Numbered from the stretch's first letter, positions 37,539-47,480 are shown. The stretch is 64,000 bases of DNA from Bacillota bacterium (GCA_026627345.1 JAPNUP010000148.1:39922-103921); one strand, 5' to 3'. Translations and numbers: made by a program. Notes: a model not told the origin generated them from the letters alone.

Positions 37539-38802
37539 ACGCTACACGCCTCCCGGCGATGAAGACTTGCGCCACGTGATTGATTCCGTAATGCGTCAGG
37601 ATGTACGCAGGCTCACGAGGCCCGAAAAGCACAAGATCCGCTGACCGACCAGGAGCGAGGACACCTGCGCGATCACCGCGATCGATCGCACAGGCGGCAT
37701 TGCGCGTCGCGGCCATAAAGACTTCTTCAGGGCTCATGCGTAGCGTCAACAAGGCTAAACTCATCGTCAAGCCAAAGTTTTCGCTAGGTGAAGACCCTGG
37801 ATTGTAGTCACTCGCGATGGCCACGGCAAGCCCCGCTTCATCCAACATATGGCGTGCACGGGCAGGTGTCTTTTGCAAATAAAACGATGTCCCTGGTAAA
37901 CAAACGGCCACTACACCTGCCTTTGCCATTGCTGCTAAGCCTTCATCTGTCGCTGCGAGCAAGTGATCGGCTGACACGGCCCCGAGTTCCGCCGCCAACT
38001 GTGCACCGCCGCCTGCCACCATCTCATCGGCATGCAGCTTCACCTTCAGACCTGCGGCTTGTGCACGGCTGAGCAGATAGCGCCCCTCGTCGACAGAGAA
38101 TACGCCTTCTTCCACAAAAGCATCTGCAAATTCCGCTCCCTGCGCATAAAGCGCTGGCCACATCGACGCGATTTCTTCAATGAATCGATCGCGGTCGCCG
38201 AGGCGCTCCGGCAAGACAGCATGAGCTGGAAGCGCGGTGTGAACGAAGCCCACGGGGCTCTCGCCAGCCAGACGCAAAGCGACTTGCAGCTGTTTTTGCT
38301 CGACTTCTTGTGTCATCCCGTAGCCCGTCTTCGCTTCGAGCGTCGTTACGCCAAAGGAGAGCATCCGGCGCACACTTTGCGCCGCTTGCGCGAGCAGATC
38401 ATCTTCACTGCGCCGCGCGGTCTCTCGCACGGTACTGAGAATTCCGCCTCCGGCGCGCAATATATCGAGATATCCGGCCCCGGCGAGTCGCATGGGCAGT
38501 TCTTGTTCACGGGATCCTCCGTGCACAAGATGAGTGTGGGGATCGACCAAGCCCGGACAGAGGAACCCGCCCTGTGCATCGACAAGCACGGTGTGTTCAT
38601 CCGCCATCGCCAACACTTCGCGCTCGGATCCAAGTCCTAGGATCCGTCCATCCTCGCCGATGGCAATCGCCGCCTCCGTATGAGCGTCCACCTCGCGCAT
38701 CGCATCGCGACCGCATCTGGCAATCGTATCGTCCGCATGTGCACCTGCCATTGTCCACAGTAGGCCAATATGGTGAATAATCGTCTGTGCGCGCTGTGTC
38801 AC
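37537..38802 (-). CDS. hutI: Imidazolonepropionase
   Basis: A 421-residue amidohydrolase that opens imidazolone propionate to formiminoglutamate, third step of histidine breakdown. Metal and substrate motifs: PGLVDPHTHLVHGGSRE, KTGYGMT, KLHADE, SADHL and ASDYNPGSSPSEN. GTG start with AAAGGAG. It is 34 bases after hutU; the gap contains a palindromic element. Confidence 0.95.
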   Translation of the reverse strand: MTQRAQTIIHHIGLLWTMAGAHADDTIARCGRDAMREVDAHTEAAIAIGEDGRILGLGSEREVLAMADEHTVLVDAQGGFLCPGLVDPHTHLVHGGSREQELPMRLAGAGYLDILRAGGGILSTVRETARRSEDDLLAQAAQSVRRMLSFGVTTLEAKTGYGMTQEVEQKQLQVALRLAGESPVGFVHTALPAHAVLPERLGDRDRFIEEIASMWPALYAQGAEFADAFVEEGVFSVDEGRYLLSRAQAAGLKVKLHADEMVAGGGAQLAAELGAVSADHLLAATDEGLAAMAKAGVVAVCLPGTSFYLQKTPARARHMLDEAGLAVAIASDYNPGSSPSENFGLTMSLALLTLRMSPEEVFMAATRNAACAIDRGDRAGVLAPGRSADLVLFGPREPAYILTHYGINHVAQVFIAGRRVA

Positions 38803-38818
38803 GTCAGCTCTCCTTTAC

Positions 38819-38842
38819 GAATACGGCATCACTCGCTTATTC
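38819..38842 (-). repeat. Dispersed palindromic element, copy 4
   Basis: GAATA and TATTC arms enclose the same CGG...GCT-type core as the other copies. It overlaps the hutU stop codon and fills the hutU-hutI gap, ending shortly before the hutI binding site. Confidence 0.55.
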
Positions 38843-40516
38843 TTTCACTTCCCACATAGGAACGCGTACGCCACGTTCGCGAGCGACTTGGGCTGCACGC
38901 TCGTACCCGGCATCTACATGGCGAATGACACCCATGCCAGGATCAGTCGTCAAAACCCGCCCGAGTTTACGCTCGGCTCGCTCTGAACCGTCCGCGACCA
39001 CCACCATACCCGCATGAATGGAGTATCCCATTCCAACCCCACCGCCATGATGCACAGAGATCCAAGAGCCACCAGCCGCGGTGTTGATCAGCGCGTTGAG
39101 TATCGGCCAATCCGCGACCGCATCACTGCCGTCTTGCATACTCTCGGTCTCACGGTTGGGTGACGCGACAGACCCTGCGTCAAGGTGATCGCGACCGATG
39201 ACAATCGGGCCGCTTAGCTCCCCTTGGCGCACCAGTTCATTGATCGCCAGTCCAAAACGTGCGCGTTCTCCATAACCGAGCCAGCAGATCCGCGCAGGCA
39301 AACCTTGAAAATGCACTTGCCGCTGCGCTTTTTCAATCCACGTGCGAAGCTTGACATCCTCCGGAAACAGGCTCAAGGCTAATTCATCGGTTTTGCGAAT
39401 ATCTTCGGGATCGCCAGATAATGCCGCCCAGCGAAACGGTCCTTTGCCTTCACAAAACAGCGGGCGAATGTAAGCTGGCACAAAGCCTGGGAAAGAGAAG
39501 GCGTCAGTCACACCTTCATCGAACGCCACCTGGCGAATATTGTTGCCATAGTCAAAAACGATCGCTCCGCGTTGTTTCATCTCGATCATCATGCGCACAT
39601 GTTCTGCCATGCTGGCCTTGGCCAAGCGCACATAACCCGCCGGATCAGCACTGCGCATGGACTCTCCCTGTGCAAGGGTCAAGCCTTGTGGTAGGTATCC
39701 GTGTAACGGATCATGCGCCGAGGTTTGATCGGTCACAAATTCCGGAATGAAATTTTTCGCGAGCAGCGCCCGGTACACGTCGACCGCATTTTGGCAAACA
39801 GCGACCGACAGTGGCTCGCGCCGGGCCTTGGCCGCTTCTACAAGCGCGAGTGCTTCATCCAAGTCTTTAGCCTTGCGATCGAGATACCCTGTTTCCAACC
39901 TTCTCTGAATTCGCTGCTCGTCTACCTCAGCGATCAGCGCCACGCCGCCATTCATTGTAATGGCAAGCGGCTGCGCACCTCCCATTCCGCCAAGACCTGC
40001 GGTCAGTGTGAGTGTACCGGCCAAGCTGCCTGCTGCATGCTGTCTAGCCGCCTCCGCAAACGTCTCATAAGTGCCTTGCAAAATGCCCTGCGAACCAATG
40101 TAGATCCAACTGCCCGCGGTCATTTGACCGAACATGATCAGACCTTTCCGGTCCAGCTCTTCAAAGTGTTCCCAGTTCGCCCAAGCGGGCACGAGCAGGG
40201 AGTTGGCGAGCAATACGCGCGGCGCATCTTCATGCGTGCGAAACACACCAACTGGCTTGCCGGATTGGATCAACAACGTTTCGTCATTCTCGAGGGCCCT
40301 GAGCGCATGGACAATCGCGTCATAGGCTTCCCAGTTGCGCGCAGCCTTCCCACGCCCTCCGTAGACCACCAAATCTTGCGGCCGCTCCGCTACCTCTGGA
40401 TCAAGATTATTCATCAGCATGCGCAGCGCAGCTTCTTGCTCCCAACCCTTACACGTCATCTGCGAACCACGCGCCGCAGCAATCGAGCCTCGTATCAGTT
40501 CTGTCGCCACTTTCAT
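38837..40516 (-). CDS. hutU: Urocanate hydratase
   Basis: A 559-residue NAD-dependent urocanase, second step of histidine breakdown. Clear landmarks are [35 protein letters not shown] and the [17 protein letters not shown] block. AGAGAGG is only 3 bases before this ATG; a GTG two codons later is possible. First gene of hutU-hutI. The divergent M20 gene starts about 190 bases away. Confidence 0.95.
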   Translation of the reverse strand: MKVATELIRGSIAAARGSQMTCKGWEQEAALRMLMNNLDPEVAERPQDLVVYGGRGKAARNWEAYDAIVHALRALENDETLLIQSGKPVGVFRTHEDAPRVLLANSLLVPAWANWEHFEELDRKGLIMFGQMTAGSWIYIGSQGILQGTYETFAEAARQHAAGSLAGTLTLTAGLGGMGGAQPLAITMNGGVALIAEVDEQRIQRRLETGYLDRKAKDLDEALALVEAAKARREPLSVAVCQNAVDVYRALLAKNFIPEFVTDQTSAHDPLHGYLPQGLTLAQGESMRSADPAGYVRLAKASMAEHVRMMIEMKQRGAIVFDYGNNIRQVAFDEGVTDAFSFPGFVPAYIRPLFCEGKGPFRWAALSGDPEDIRKTDELALSLFPEDVKLRTWIEKAQRQVHFQGLPARICWLGYGERARFGLAINELVRQGELSGPIVIGRDHLDAGSVASPNRETESMQDGSDAVADWPILNALINTAAGGSWISVHHGGGVGMGYSIHAGMVVVADGSERAERKLGRVLTTDPGMGVIRHVDAGYERAAQVARERGVRVPMWEVKE

Positions 40517-40709
40517 CCACCTCTCTAAGCATTCATCTGTATGGCCATCGTATCACGGACCAGTGGATCTCGCCACGCCTCAGGCGTCTTGTCTAGCAAC
40601 GGTTTTGCGCCCATTTTGCGCTATAATGAGCAAAGTACTGCTGACGAATGTAGCCGCAGTTGTCAAAAAAGGGGCGCGTCCCCTACTCAAGAGAGGGGCT
40701 ATTCGTCAA

Positions 40710-41987
40710 ATGAAAACGCCGGCTGTCGTGCCTTTTGACGCAAACTTGTTCTCTGCATGGTTCGAATCCTTATCTGCCATTGGCGCCACGCCTGAAGGCG
40801 GGGTCAACCGACCATTCGGATCAAAAGAAGATAGACAAGTGCGGGCCTGGCTACTACAGGTAGCGAATCAGGAACGCCTAACAACTAGCGTAGATGCCAT
40901 CGGCAACATCTGGGGCACGCGCGCTGGGACCGAGCCATTACCTGCCATCGTCATTGGCTCGCACCACGACTCCGTCCCCTACGGCGGTCGCTTTGACGGT
41001 CCCCTCGGTGTCCTGATCGCACTTAGTGTCATCGCCGCGATCACAAAGGCGGGGATTTCCACTCGACACCCTTTGACGTTCGTCTCATTTACAGCGGAAG
41101 AACCGAATCCGTTCGGGCTTTCCACACTCGGCAGCCGAACGGTGGCCGGGAGACTGACACCGGACGTTTTATGGCAAACACAGAGCAGTGACGGCACTGT
41201 GCTACAAGATGCCGTTCGCGCAGTCGGTGGTGATTTAAACCAAGTCCTGCAGGCAAGGCGCTCAGATCAGGACATCGCCGCTTTCCTGGAACTGCATATC
41301 GAGCAGGGGCTGCGGCTGATCAGAAGTAGTACCCCCATCGGCGTCGTAACAGGCATCTGTGGGATCTACCGCGAGCGGGTGGTGATCACCGGGCAAGCCA
41401 ATCATGCGGGAACCACCCTACTGCCGGATCGGCATGATGCACTTCTCGCCGGTGCACAAGTTGCTCTTGCTGTCGAGAGCGCAGTCGCGGCGCTCGGAAA
41501 AGATGATGTCATCGGCACCGTAGGCACTTTTCGCATTGAGCCAGGCGCCATCAATGTCATCCCGGGTATGTGCGAGCTAGTGCTCGAACTGCGCACCGGC
41601 CATCGAGAAGACCTGGATGCATTACGCGCAGACCTAGACGCTCGGTTCGCCGCGATCGCGCAGTCGCGTGGTATCACGCTCGTGCGGTCGGTCTTGCTCG
41701 ATCAGGCAGCGCAGCCACTCGATGCTTTCTTGCAAGAGACCTTGCAGACATCGGCGCGAAATCTTGACATTCCTTATCGCGATCTCTTTAGCATGGCTGG
41801 GCATGACGCGACGCATATGGCTAGTCTCACGCGAGCTGCCATGCTGTTTGTCCCAAGTGTCGGTGGCAAGAGCCACTGCCCAGAAGAATTCACACCGCTC
41901 GAAGACATCTGTCGCGCTGCACAAGTGCTGATCCATTCGGTGCTTGCACTCGATGAAAACCTTGATCGACAAGATGGCATCAGCTAA
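40710..41987 (+). CDS. M20 family amidohydrolase (AllC/N-carbamoyl-amino acid hydrolase type)
   Basis: A 425-residue zinc amidase of the allantoate/L-N-carbamoylase group. Metal ligands are in GSHHDSVPYGGRFDG, TAEEPNPF, LELHIEQG and the His of GGKSHCPEEFT; GQANHAGTTLLPDRHDA marks the dimer domain. ATG at 40710 fits family N-termini; GAGAGGGG is 11 bases upstream. A TATAAT lies at 40622. Set between hutU and hutH, followed after 27 bases by a deaminase. L-N-carbamoylases are known to accept N-formyl amino acids, so N-formylglutamate is a candidate substrate (inference). Ureide or hydantoin substrates are alternatives. Confidence 0.87.
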   Translation: MKTPAVVPFDANLFSAWFESLSAIGATPEGGVNRPFGSKEDRQVRAWLLQVANQERLTTSVDAIGNIWGTRAGTEPLPAIVIGSHHDSVPYGGRFDGPLGVLIALSVIAAITKAGISTRHPLTFVSFTAEEPNPFGLSTLGSRTVAGRLTPDVLWQTQSSDGTVLQDAVRAVGGDLNQVLQARRSDQDIAAFLELHIEQGLRLIRSSTPIGVVTGICGIYRERVVITGQANHAGTTLLPDRHDALLAGAQVALAVESAVAALGKDDVIGTVGTFRIEPGAINVIPGMCELVLELRTGHREDLDALRADLDARFAAIAQSRGITLVRSVLLDQAAQPLDAFLQETLQTSARNLDIPYRDLFSMAGHDATHMASLTRAAMLFVPSVGGKSHCPEEFTPLEDICRAAQVLIHSVLALDENLDRQDGIS

Positions 41988-42014
41988 TGTGTCAAGAAAA
42001 GGGGTACCTCCATC

Positions 42015-43334
42015 ATGGCAGAACTTTATGAACCGCGTTGCATCCTCGACGAATCCGGCGTGCGCACTGACCTCGGCGTTCTGGTAGAAGACGGAAAGAT
42101 TATCAGTCTTGCCCCACCTGCCGTTTTACAAGCACAGCGACCCGACGCAACTGTGATTGACTGGAGTCGCTTTGCCCTTGCCCCCGGCGCGATCAACGCG
42201 CATAATCACTCCTTTCAAAGTCTGTTGCGCGGCATCGCCGCCGACGAACCTTTTCTGGTGTGGCGGGACCAAGCGCTTTATCGCTACTCGCCAAAACTCG
42301 ATGCACAAGCGCTGTATGCCGGAGCTTTGCTCGCGTTCGGCGAAATGCTGCTATACGGTGCCACAACTGTCGCAGACTTCTTCTACATCCACGGCGACGG
42401 CACGGACAATGATCTGGCCATTATTCAGGCAGCGACTGACCTCGGCATCCGTCTCGTGTTGGCGCGCACCATGTACGACTGGCCTGGCGCCCCGCAAAAC
42501 TATCGCGAGACAGTGGCTGATGCAACCGCTCGCACCCGCGCTTTAGCGACGCGCTTTGCAGGTCACCGCACAGTGCGTATTCATCCGGCGCCACACAGCC
42601 CCCATGCAGCGTCCCCGGAGATGATCCAGGCCGGTCACAGGCTGGCAGCGGAACTCGATACGCCGTTTCACATCCACGTCGCTGAAGAGATGTTCGAAGT
42701 CAACGAGATTTTGCGCGACTACGGCGTGCGTCCCGTCCACTACCTCGATCGCCTCGGCGTGCTCGATGCCTCCATGATCGCCATTCACCTGGTTTGGCTG
42801 GACGACTCGGAAGTCGCGTTACTCGGCGCACGCCATGCAGGACTCGCCTACTGTCCTTCAAGCAACATGTTCTTGGCCGATGGCGTCACCCGCCTTCCCG
42901 ATCTCCTAAAATCCGGCGTCCGCGTCGCACTCGGTACAGACGGTGCATGCTCCAACAACCGCATCAGCGTGTGGGAGGAGATGCGCATGGCAGCCTTGTT
43001 GCAAAAGGTCACGCGTCTGGACGCCACCTGCCTTGGTGCTCGCGACACGTTTGCCATGGGCACGCGTGTCGGCGCTGACCTGCTGCGTTTGCCGACTGGG
43101 CGCGTCGCCCCTGGCTACGCCGCCGACTTTGTCGCGCTCGATACGGATCACCTGTCCCTGCAGCCATTCTCGCCCGACGTCTTGCTCGCGCACAGCGTTT
43201 ATGCCATGCAACCGGAGGCGATTCGGCGTGTCGTCGTCGACGGACGCGAAGTCGTACGCGACGGCTCACTGCTGACCGTGTCCCAGTCCACCATTCGCCA
43301 GTTGGTTGAACAGACCATGGAGCGATTGCGCTAA
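42015..43334 (+). CDS. ATZ/TRZ-type amidohydrolase (deaminase/deiminase)
   Basis: A 439-residue amidohydrolase with the full mononuclear metal set: AHNHSF (H-x-H), HIHVAEE, AIHLVWLDDSE and ALGTDGACSNN. Such enzymes deaminate purines, thioadenosines or guanidino/formimino groups. The DFFYIHGDG and WRDQALYRYSP segments resemble, by eye, formiminoglutamate deiminase (HutF) more than guanine deaminase. In this locus a formiminoglutamate deiminase role would link HutI to the M20 enzyme upstream; this is an inference. Good start context; probably one operon with the M20 and MscS genes. Confidence 0.85.
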   Translation: MAELYEPRCILDESGVRTDLGVLVEDGKIISLAPPAVLQAQRPDATVIDWSRFALAPGAINAHNHSFQSLLRGIAADEPFLVWRDQALYRYSPKLDAQALYAGALLAFGEMLLYGATTVADFFYIHGDGTDNDLAIIQAATDLGIRLVLARTMYDWPGAPQNYRETVADATARTRALATRFAGHRTVRIHPAPHSPHAASPEMIQAGHRLAAELDTPFHIHVAEEMFEVNEILRDYGVRPVHYLDRLGVLDASMIAIHLVWLDDSEVALLGARHAGLAYCPSSNMFLADGVTRLPDLLKSGVRVALGTDGACSNNRISVWEEMRMAALLQKVTRLDATCLGARDTFAMGTRVGADLLRLPTGRVAPGYAADFVALDTDHLSLQPFSPDVLLAHSVYAMQPEAIRRVVVDGREVVRDGSLLTVSQSTIRQLVEQTMERLR

Positions 43335-43348
43335 GGAGGCGCTAGAAC

Positions 43349-44221
43349 ATGTGGAACGGGACAGAGCACGTGCTCGCTTCTTATTGGCAGCGGCATCTCA
43401 CCGACGTAAACGCCTTTGTCATCCACGCAGTGGAGGTCGTGCTACTGTATATCGCGACGCGCATCGTCATCCATGTCGCGGCGCGCGCTTTGAAGAACTT
43501 CCTTCACTCGCGCGCCGTGCGCCTCGGCGATCGGCGAAGAGACACACTGTACTCGCTGTTTGACAATGTCTTGACCTACGTCTTGTACTTTTTCTTCATC
43601 CTGATGGCGCTTGACACCCTTGGGGTGCATATCATGGCCCTCTTGGCGGGCGCCGGCATCGCCGGACTCGCTCTCGGGTTTGGCGCGCAAGGGCTGATCA
43701 AAGACATCTTGACCGGCTTTTTCATCTTATTTGAAGATCAGTACGGCGTCGGTGATGCAGTCGCCATCAATGGCTCATCTGGTACAGTCGTCGGCATTGG
43801 CCTGCGTCTGACGAAAGTCAAAGGCTCACTCGGCGAACTGTATATCATCCCGAACGGCCAGATCAGCTCGGTGACGAACTACTCCACCTATAATGCCAGC
43901 GCCGTCATCGATATTGGCATCAGTTATGAAGCAGACATCGACCAAGCATGTGCCATCATGCGCCGAGAGCTAGAAGCCATGCAAAAAGACTTCCCTGTGA
44001 TGACAGGTCCTGTGAGCATTGCAGGGGTGCAGACGCTAGACACCTCTTCGGTGGTGCTGCGCGCCTCGGCCGAATGCAAACCAAACACTTCAGGCGCCGT
44101 CGTTCGTGAGGCGCAAAAGCGCATCAAGCTCGCCTTCGATGGCGCAGGTATCGAGTTGCCGTACCCGCAAACAGTCGTCACCTTACAAGACAAACGCCCG
44201 GAAAGACAGGCAGAAGGTTGA
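43349..44221 (+). CDS. MscS family mechanosensitive channel
   Basis: A 290-residue channel, YkuT-like. Three N-terminal helices end in the glycine/alanine-rich pore helix (MALLAGAGIAGLALGFGAQGLIKDILTGFFIL); the beta domain with DAVAINGSSGTVVGIGLRLTKVK and the cytoplasmic cage follow. GGAGG is 9 bases from the ATG, 14 bases after the deaminase stop, so it appears to be the third gene of that operon. It releases solutes at high membrane tension; the link to histidine use is unexplained. Confidence 0.92.
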   Translation: MWNGTEHVLASYWQRHLTDVNAFVIHAVEVVLLYIATRIVIHVAARALKNFLHSRAVRLGDRRRDTLYSLFDNVLTYVLYFFFILMALDTLGVHIMALLAGAGIAGLALGFGAQGLIKDILTGFFILFEDQYGVGDAVAINGSSGTVVGIGLRLTKVKGSLGELYIIPNGQISSVTNYSTYNASAVIDIGISYEADIDQACAIMRRELEAMQKDFPVMTGPVSIAGVQTLDTSSVVLRASAECKPNTSGAVVREAQKRIKLAFDGAGIELPYPQTVVTLQDKRPERQAEG

Positions 44222-44268
44222 GGCGTAGCTCAGACCGCATGCCTATCCCCGTGCGCCGGTCGCGGCAT

Positions 44269-45804
44269 TTACGCACCGACAAAAAAAGGCATATCCGGCA
44301 ATGCGGCAGCTAGTCGTTCAATGTCGGCCGACAGACTCCGGTCCGTTTCGACCACCGGTACGAGCGCGCGAATGGCCTCGTACAGCTTCTGAGTAGCTGG
44401 CGCCATGCGCGCCTGTACGCCTTGAATGTCAATGGCTTCCGCCGCTGTGATCCCTTCGATCGCCAGTACGCGAGCTACATTGTCCACGATAACAGCCGCC
44501 TGGCGAGCGGCGGTCGTACCCATCGAGACGTGGTCTTCCTGGCCTGCCGAGGAAGGAATCGAATCGACACTCGCCGGGTGCGCCAAAACTTTATTCTCTG
44601 ACACCAGCGACGCAGCCACGTATTGCAAAATCATCAAGCCTGACGACAAACCGGGCACGCGCGCAAGAAAAGCGGGCATGCCACTCATCGTCGGATTGAC
44701 CATGCGCTCAATGCGCCGCTCCGAGATGTTGGCGAGTTCAGCCACAGCGATTTTCATATAATCCATCACGAGGGCCACAGGCTGCCCGTGAAAGTGTCCA
44801 CCCGAGAAAATTTCCCCTGTATCAGCAAGAATCAAAGGATTGTCAGTAGCCGAGTTCACCTCTATCTGAAGCACCTCTCGCACATGAGCGATGCTTTGCC
44901 GGCTAGCGCCATGCACCTGTGGCAAGCAGCGCAAACTATAGGCGTCTTGTACCCGCTCTTGCCCTTGATGCGTCGTCAACTGACTGCCCGCGAGCCACGC
45001 GGATAATGAGGCTGCGGCTGCTATTTGGCCTGGTTGCGGACGCAAAGCATGCAGCCGTGGATCGAGCGCCTCTTGGATGCCATGCAAAGCTTCAAATGTA
45101 ATGGCCGCAATCCCGTCCGCCACTTCCAGTAAGCGTATGGCCTTGATGCAAGCGAGGGTGCCAATGGCCGTCATCGCCTGTGTACCATTGATCAGAGCCA
45201 AGCCCTCTTTTTCCTGCAACGTGATCGGTGTGAGACCGGCTTTCGACAAAGCCTCAAAGCCGCCTGTGCAAACGCCTTGATACGTGGCCTTGCCTTCCCC
45301 CATTAAGAGCAACGCCAGATGGGCTAGTGGGGCGAGATCTCCACTGGCGCCGAGTGAACCTTGTGAAGGGATGACGGGATGCACCCCTTTGTTCAAACAA
45401 TCCACGAGCAGCTGCAACGTCTCCTCGCGGATACCTGAATAGCCTTTGGCCAATGCATTGGCTCGTAACAGCATCATCGCGCGCACCACCGTCTGCGCAA
45501 GCGGCTCGCCTACTGCGCAAGCGTGACTGCGTATGAGATTGCGCTGTAACGTGGCGACATCTTGCGTAGCGATCGCGACTTCAGCAAACTTGCCAAACCC
45601 TGTATTCACGCCATATACAGGCTTCCCTGCCGTGACGACTTCTTCTACGCATGCGCGACTGGCTCGAATGCGCGCCATGGCGCCTGGTGCAAGCGAGACT
45701 TGCACTGCGTCTGAACCCTTGCCTGCTAACTGTGGATCTGTGTGCGCGACTTCCCAAACTGTCTCCAGTGTTAACTGATCGCCATCCAACAGGACTGTCT
45801 TCAT
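44269..45804 (-). CDS. hutH: Histidine ammonia-lyase
   Basis: A 511-residue lyase turning histidine into urocanate. The self-forming MIO cofactor comes from Ala-Ser-Gly in GSLGASGDLAPLAH. N-terminal VYGVNTGFGKFAEV and the C-terminal VSMGTTAARQ are also typical. ATG at 45804 has GGAGG 11 bases upstream. It is physically separate from hutU-hutI and has its own promoter and a 205-base leader with a terminator-like hairpin. Confidence 0.95.
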   Translation of the reverse strand: MKTVLLDGDQLTLETVWEVAHTDPQLAGKGSDAVQVSLAPGAMARIRASRACVEEVVTAGKPVYGVNTGFGKFAEVAIATQDVATLQRNLIRSHACAVGEPLAQTVVRAMMLLRANALAKGYSGIREETLQLLVDCLNKGVHPVIPSQGSLGASGDLAPLAHLALLLMGEGKATYQGVCTGGFEALSKAGLTPITLQEKEGLALINGTQAMTAIGTLACIKAIRLLEVADGIAAITFEALHGIQEALDPRLHALRPQPGQIAAAASLSAWLAGSQLTTHQGQERVQDAYSLRCLPQVHGASRQSIAHVREVLQIEVNSATDNPLILADTGEIFSGGHFHGQPVALVMDYMKIAVAELANISERRIERMVNPTMSGMPAFLARVPGLSSGLMILQYVAASLVSENKVLAHPASVDSIPSSAGQEDHVSMGTTAARQAAVIVDNVARVLAIEGITAAEAIDIQGVQARMAPATQKLYEAIRALVPVVETDRSLSADIERLAAALPDMPFFVGA

Positions 45805-45883
45805 CCCGCTCATCGCCTCCCATGAGTTACCATACCCAACAAACAACGCGGAGCTGCGTTACCTCTGCATTTGACTAACGTAG

Positions 45884-45938
45884 CAAAACAAAAGCCGCGA
45901 GATGAGCGTCTGCTCACTTCGCGGCGATCTGCCGAGCA
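45884..45938 (-). promoter_or_regulatory. hutH leader attenuator: mutually exclusive hairpins
   Basis: Minus strand: GCCGCGA (45919-45925) pairs with TCGCGGC (45894-45900), with an inner GAGC/GCTC stem, followed by TTTTGTTTTG: an intrinsic terminator inside the hutH leader. An alternative hairpin, TGCTCGGC...GCC...GAGCA (45911-45938), uses the same 5' arm and would prevent the terminator. A regulator could choose between them. No hutP gene is in the window. Confidence 0.6.
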
Positions 45939-46015
45939 CTTCTCTTCTATGCGGTTGTAGGCGCACGAATTGTCGACACTGCAACCTTATCCCGCCTTCA
46001 TTCATTGGTAGGGCT

Positions 46016-46044
46016 ATCATACGGCGCGCTTCTCCGTTCGTCAA
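46016..46044 (-). promoter_or_regulatory. Promoter of hutH
   Basis: Minus strand: TTGACG (46039-46044), exactly 17 bp, TATGAT (46016-46021). It places the hutH start about 205 bases upstream of the coding region, so the terminator hairpin lies within the leader. Confidence 0.7.
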
Positions 46045-46139
46045 ATCCGCGCGCTCCCAAGCTATACAAAATAGCGTCAAAAGCATATACTGGAATTCAT
46101 AGATTCGCTTGACTCAGTCAGAAAGGCGATGCATGGGGT

Positions 46140-47192
46140 ATGGGAATCATAGAGAGTGACCAAAGAGAAATCATTCGCTTACGCGCACTGAATCAACTGC
46201 TGTGCGCCACTAGAGAAGCACTCGATACGCGTACGATATTGGCGGCTGTCCGAGACCACATTCACCCGTTGATCGAATTTCACCGTCTCGGTCTACTGGT
46301 GGCTGACATGCACGATAAGTACTGTATCATTGAGGAACTCGTTACGAAAGAGAGCCTGGTGTGCTGTCCACCTGGTTCGATCATGTCGATCGCAGATACG
46401 GCGATTGAATGGGTATATCGCGAACGTCGCACGCAGTATAACCCTGATTTGCGTGCGACTCAGGAATTTATCGAGGATGCTACCTTGCTACAAGACGGCA
46501 TCGTCACCATCGCACGCGTTCCGCTCCGAGCCTTTGGCAAGATCTACGGCGTCATGACGGTGAAATCTACTATTGCCAACGCCTTTTCCATGTCGGATCT
46601 CGAACTGCTCGATGACGTGTCTAATCATATCGGCGGCGCACTGTACGCAGCCAAGCTGATTATGGAGTTGCGTCTGCGCTCCTATACCGATGCTTTGACT
46701 GGCGTCTATAACCGAAGGGCTTTACACGCACTGACGGACGCTCAAAGCCTCATTCACTTTCTGGACGAATTCATGATCGAAGGCGAGTGGTCCGAGATAG
46801 ACACACTCTCTGTTCTCGTTTTTGATCTGGACGATTTCAAGTTGTACAATGATACCTACGGTCACGTCGAAGGCGATGAGCGACTCCGCACTTTCGCTCA
46901 GTTGTTACGCTATGCGGCTCCTGCGCATCAACTGATCTTTCGCTATGGCGGCGACGAGTTTATCCTGTTGCTACCAAACGCAACGAGTATGGAAGCCCAT
47001 CGTATTGCCAGTCATGTCAGACAGTCCGCGCTTAAAGCTGGCGATCACAAACGTCTGCCGCTGTCCGTCAGTATCGGCGTTTACCAGGATGTCTGGACCG
47101 ACCTGTCAGCGCTCATCCGGGCCGCCGACGCGGCGATGTACGAAGACAAGCGCAGACGGCCGGAGGCCGAAAAGGAAGTAGGCTTATCCTAG
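46140..47192 (+). CDS. GAF-GGDEF diguanylate cyclase
   Basis: A 350-residue predicted c-di-GMP synthase. Residues about 20-175 form a GAF-like sensor; the cyclase domain starts at DALTGVYNRRAL and has an intact active site GGDEF in FRYGGDEFILLLP. The inhibitory RxxD site is not obvious. Soluble, with no membrane helix. The DUF1450 gene starts at the base following its stop codon, so the two are co-transcribed. Ligand of the GAF domain unknown. Confidence 0.9.
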   Translation: MGIIESDQREIIRLRALNQLLCATREALDTRTILAAVRDHIHPLIEFHRLGLLVADMHDKYCIIEELVTKESLVCCPPGSIMSIADTAIEWVYRERRTQYNPDLRATQEFIEDATLLQDGIVTIARVPLRAFGKIYGVMTVKSTIANAFSMSDLELLDDVSNHIGGALYAAKLIMELRLRSYTDALTGVYNRRALHALTDAQSLIHFLDEFMIEGEWSEIDTLSVLVFDLDDFKLYNDTYGHVEGDERLRTFAQLLRYAAPAHQLIFRYGGDEFILLLPNATSMEAHRIASHVRQSALKAGDHKRLPLSVSIGVYQDVWTDLSALIRAADAAMYEDKRRRPEAEKEVGLS

Positions 47193-47429
47193 ATGTTTTT
47201 GCTTGAAGTTTGCGCATCCAATGAACTGGCTGCGCATCAAGACGAGCTTGAAAGCGAAGGTTTCGAAGTCGTTGTCTACGACTGCCTCGATCGCTGCGAG
47301 ACATGCTTTCTCTGTCCCTACGCGTTCGCGAACGGAACACTCATCGAGCGAGATGAGATAGTGGAACTGCTGCAGGCATTGCGCGCACAAAAGCGCGCAT
47401 GGGATGAGGAAATGAAGGAGTGGCTCTAA
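47193..47429 (+). CDS. DUF1450 protein (YuzB-like)
   Basis: A 78-residue protein with the C-L-D-R-C-E-T-C-F-L-C-P-Y-A segment and F-A-N-G typical of DUF1450. The cysteines suggest a metal site or a thioredoxin-like fold (inference). Function unknown. Immediately follows the diguanylate cyclase; its 3' end forms the terminator stem. Confidence 0.85.
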   Translation: MFLLEVCASNELAAHQDELESEGFEVVVYDCLDRCETCFLCPYAFANGTLIERDEIVELLQALRAQKRAWDEEMKEWL

Positions 47430-47449
47430 AGAGCCATTCCTCTTTGTTT
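47418..47449 (+). terminator. Terminator after DUF1450 gene
   Basis: GGAGTGGCTC pairs with GAGCCATTCC (one G-T pair) around TAAA, followed by TCTTTGTTT. The stop codon is in the loop. Confidence 0.8.
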
Positions 47450-47480
47450 CGCACAGAAATGACATGCAAGGAGGCGGCCC

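Noticed and set aside
45859..46086. A 75-codon minus-strand open frame in the hutH leader
   Set aside because: It crosses the predicted promoter and has no His-codon run expected of a leader peptide; no domain recognised.
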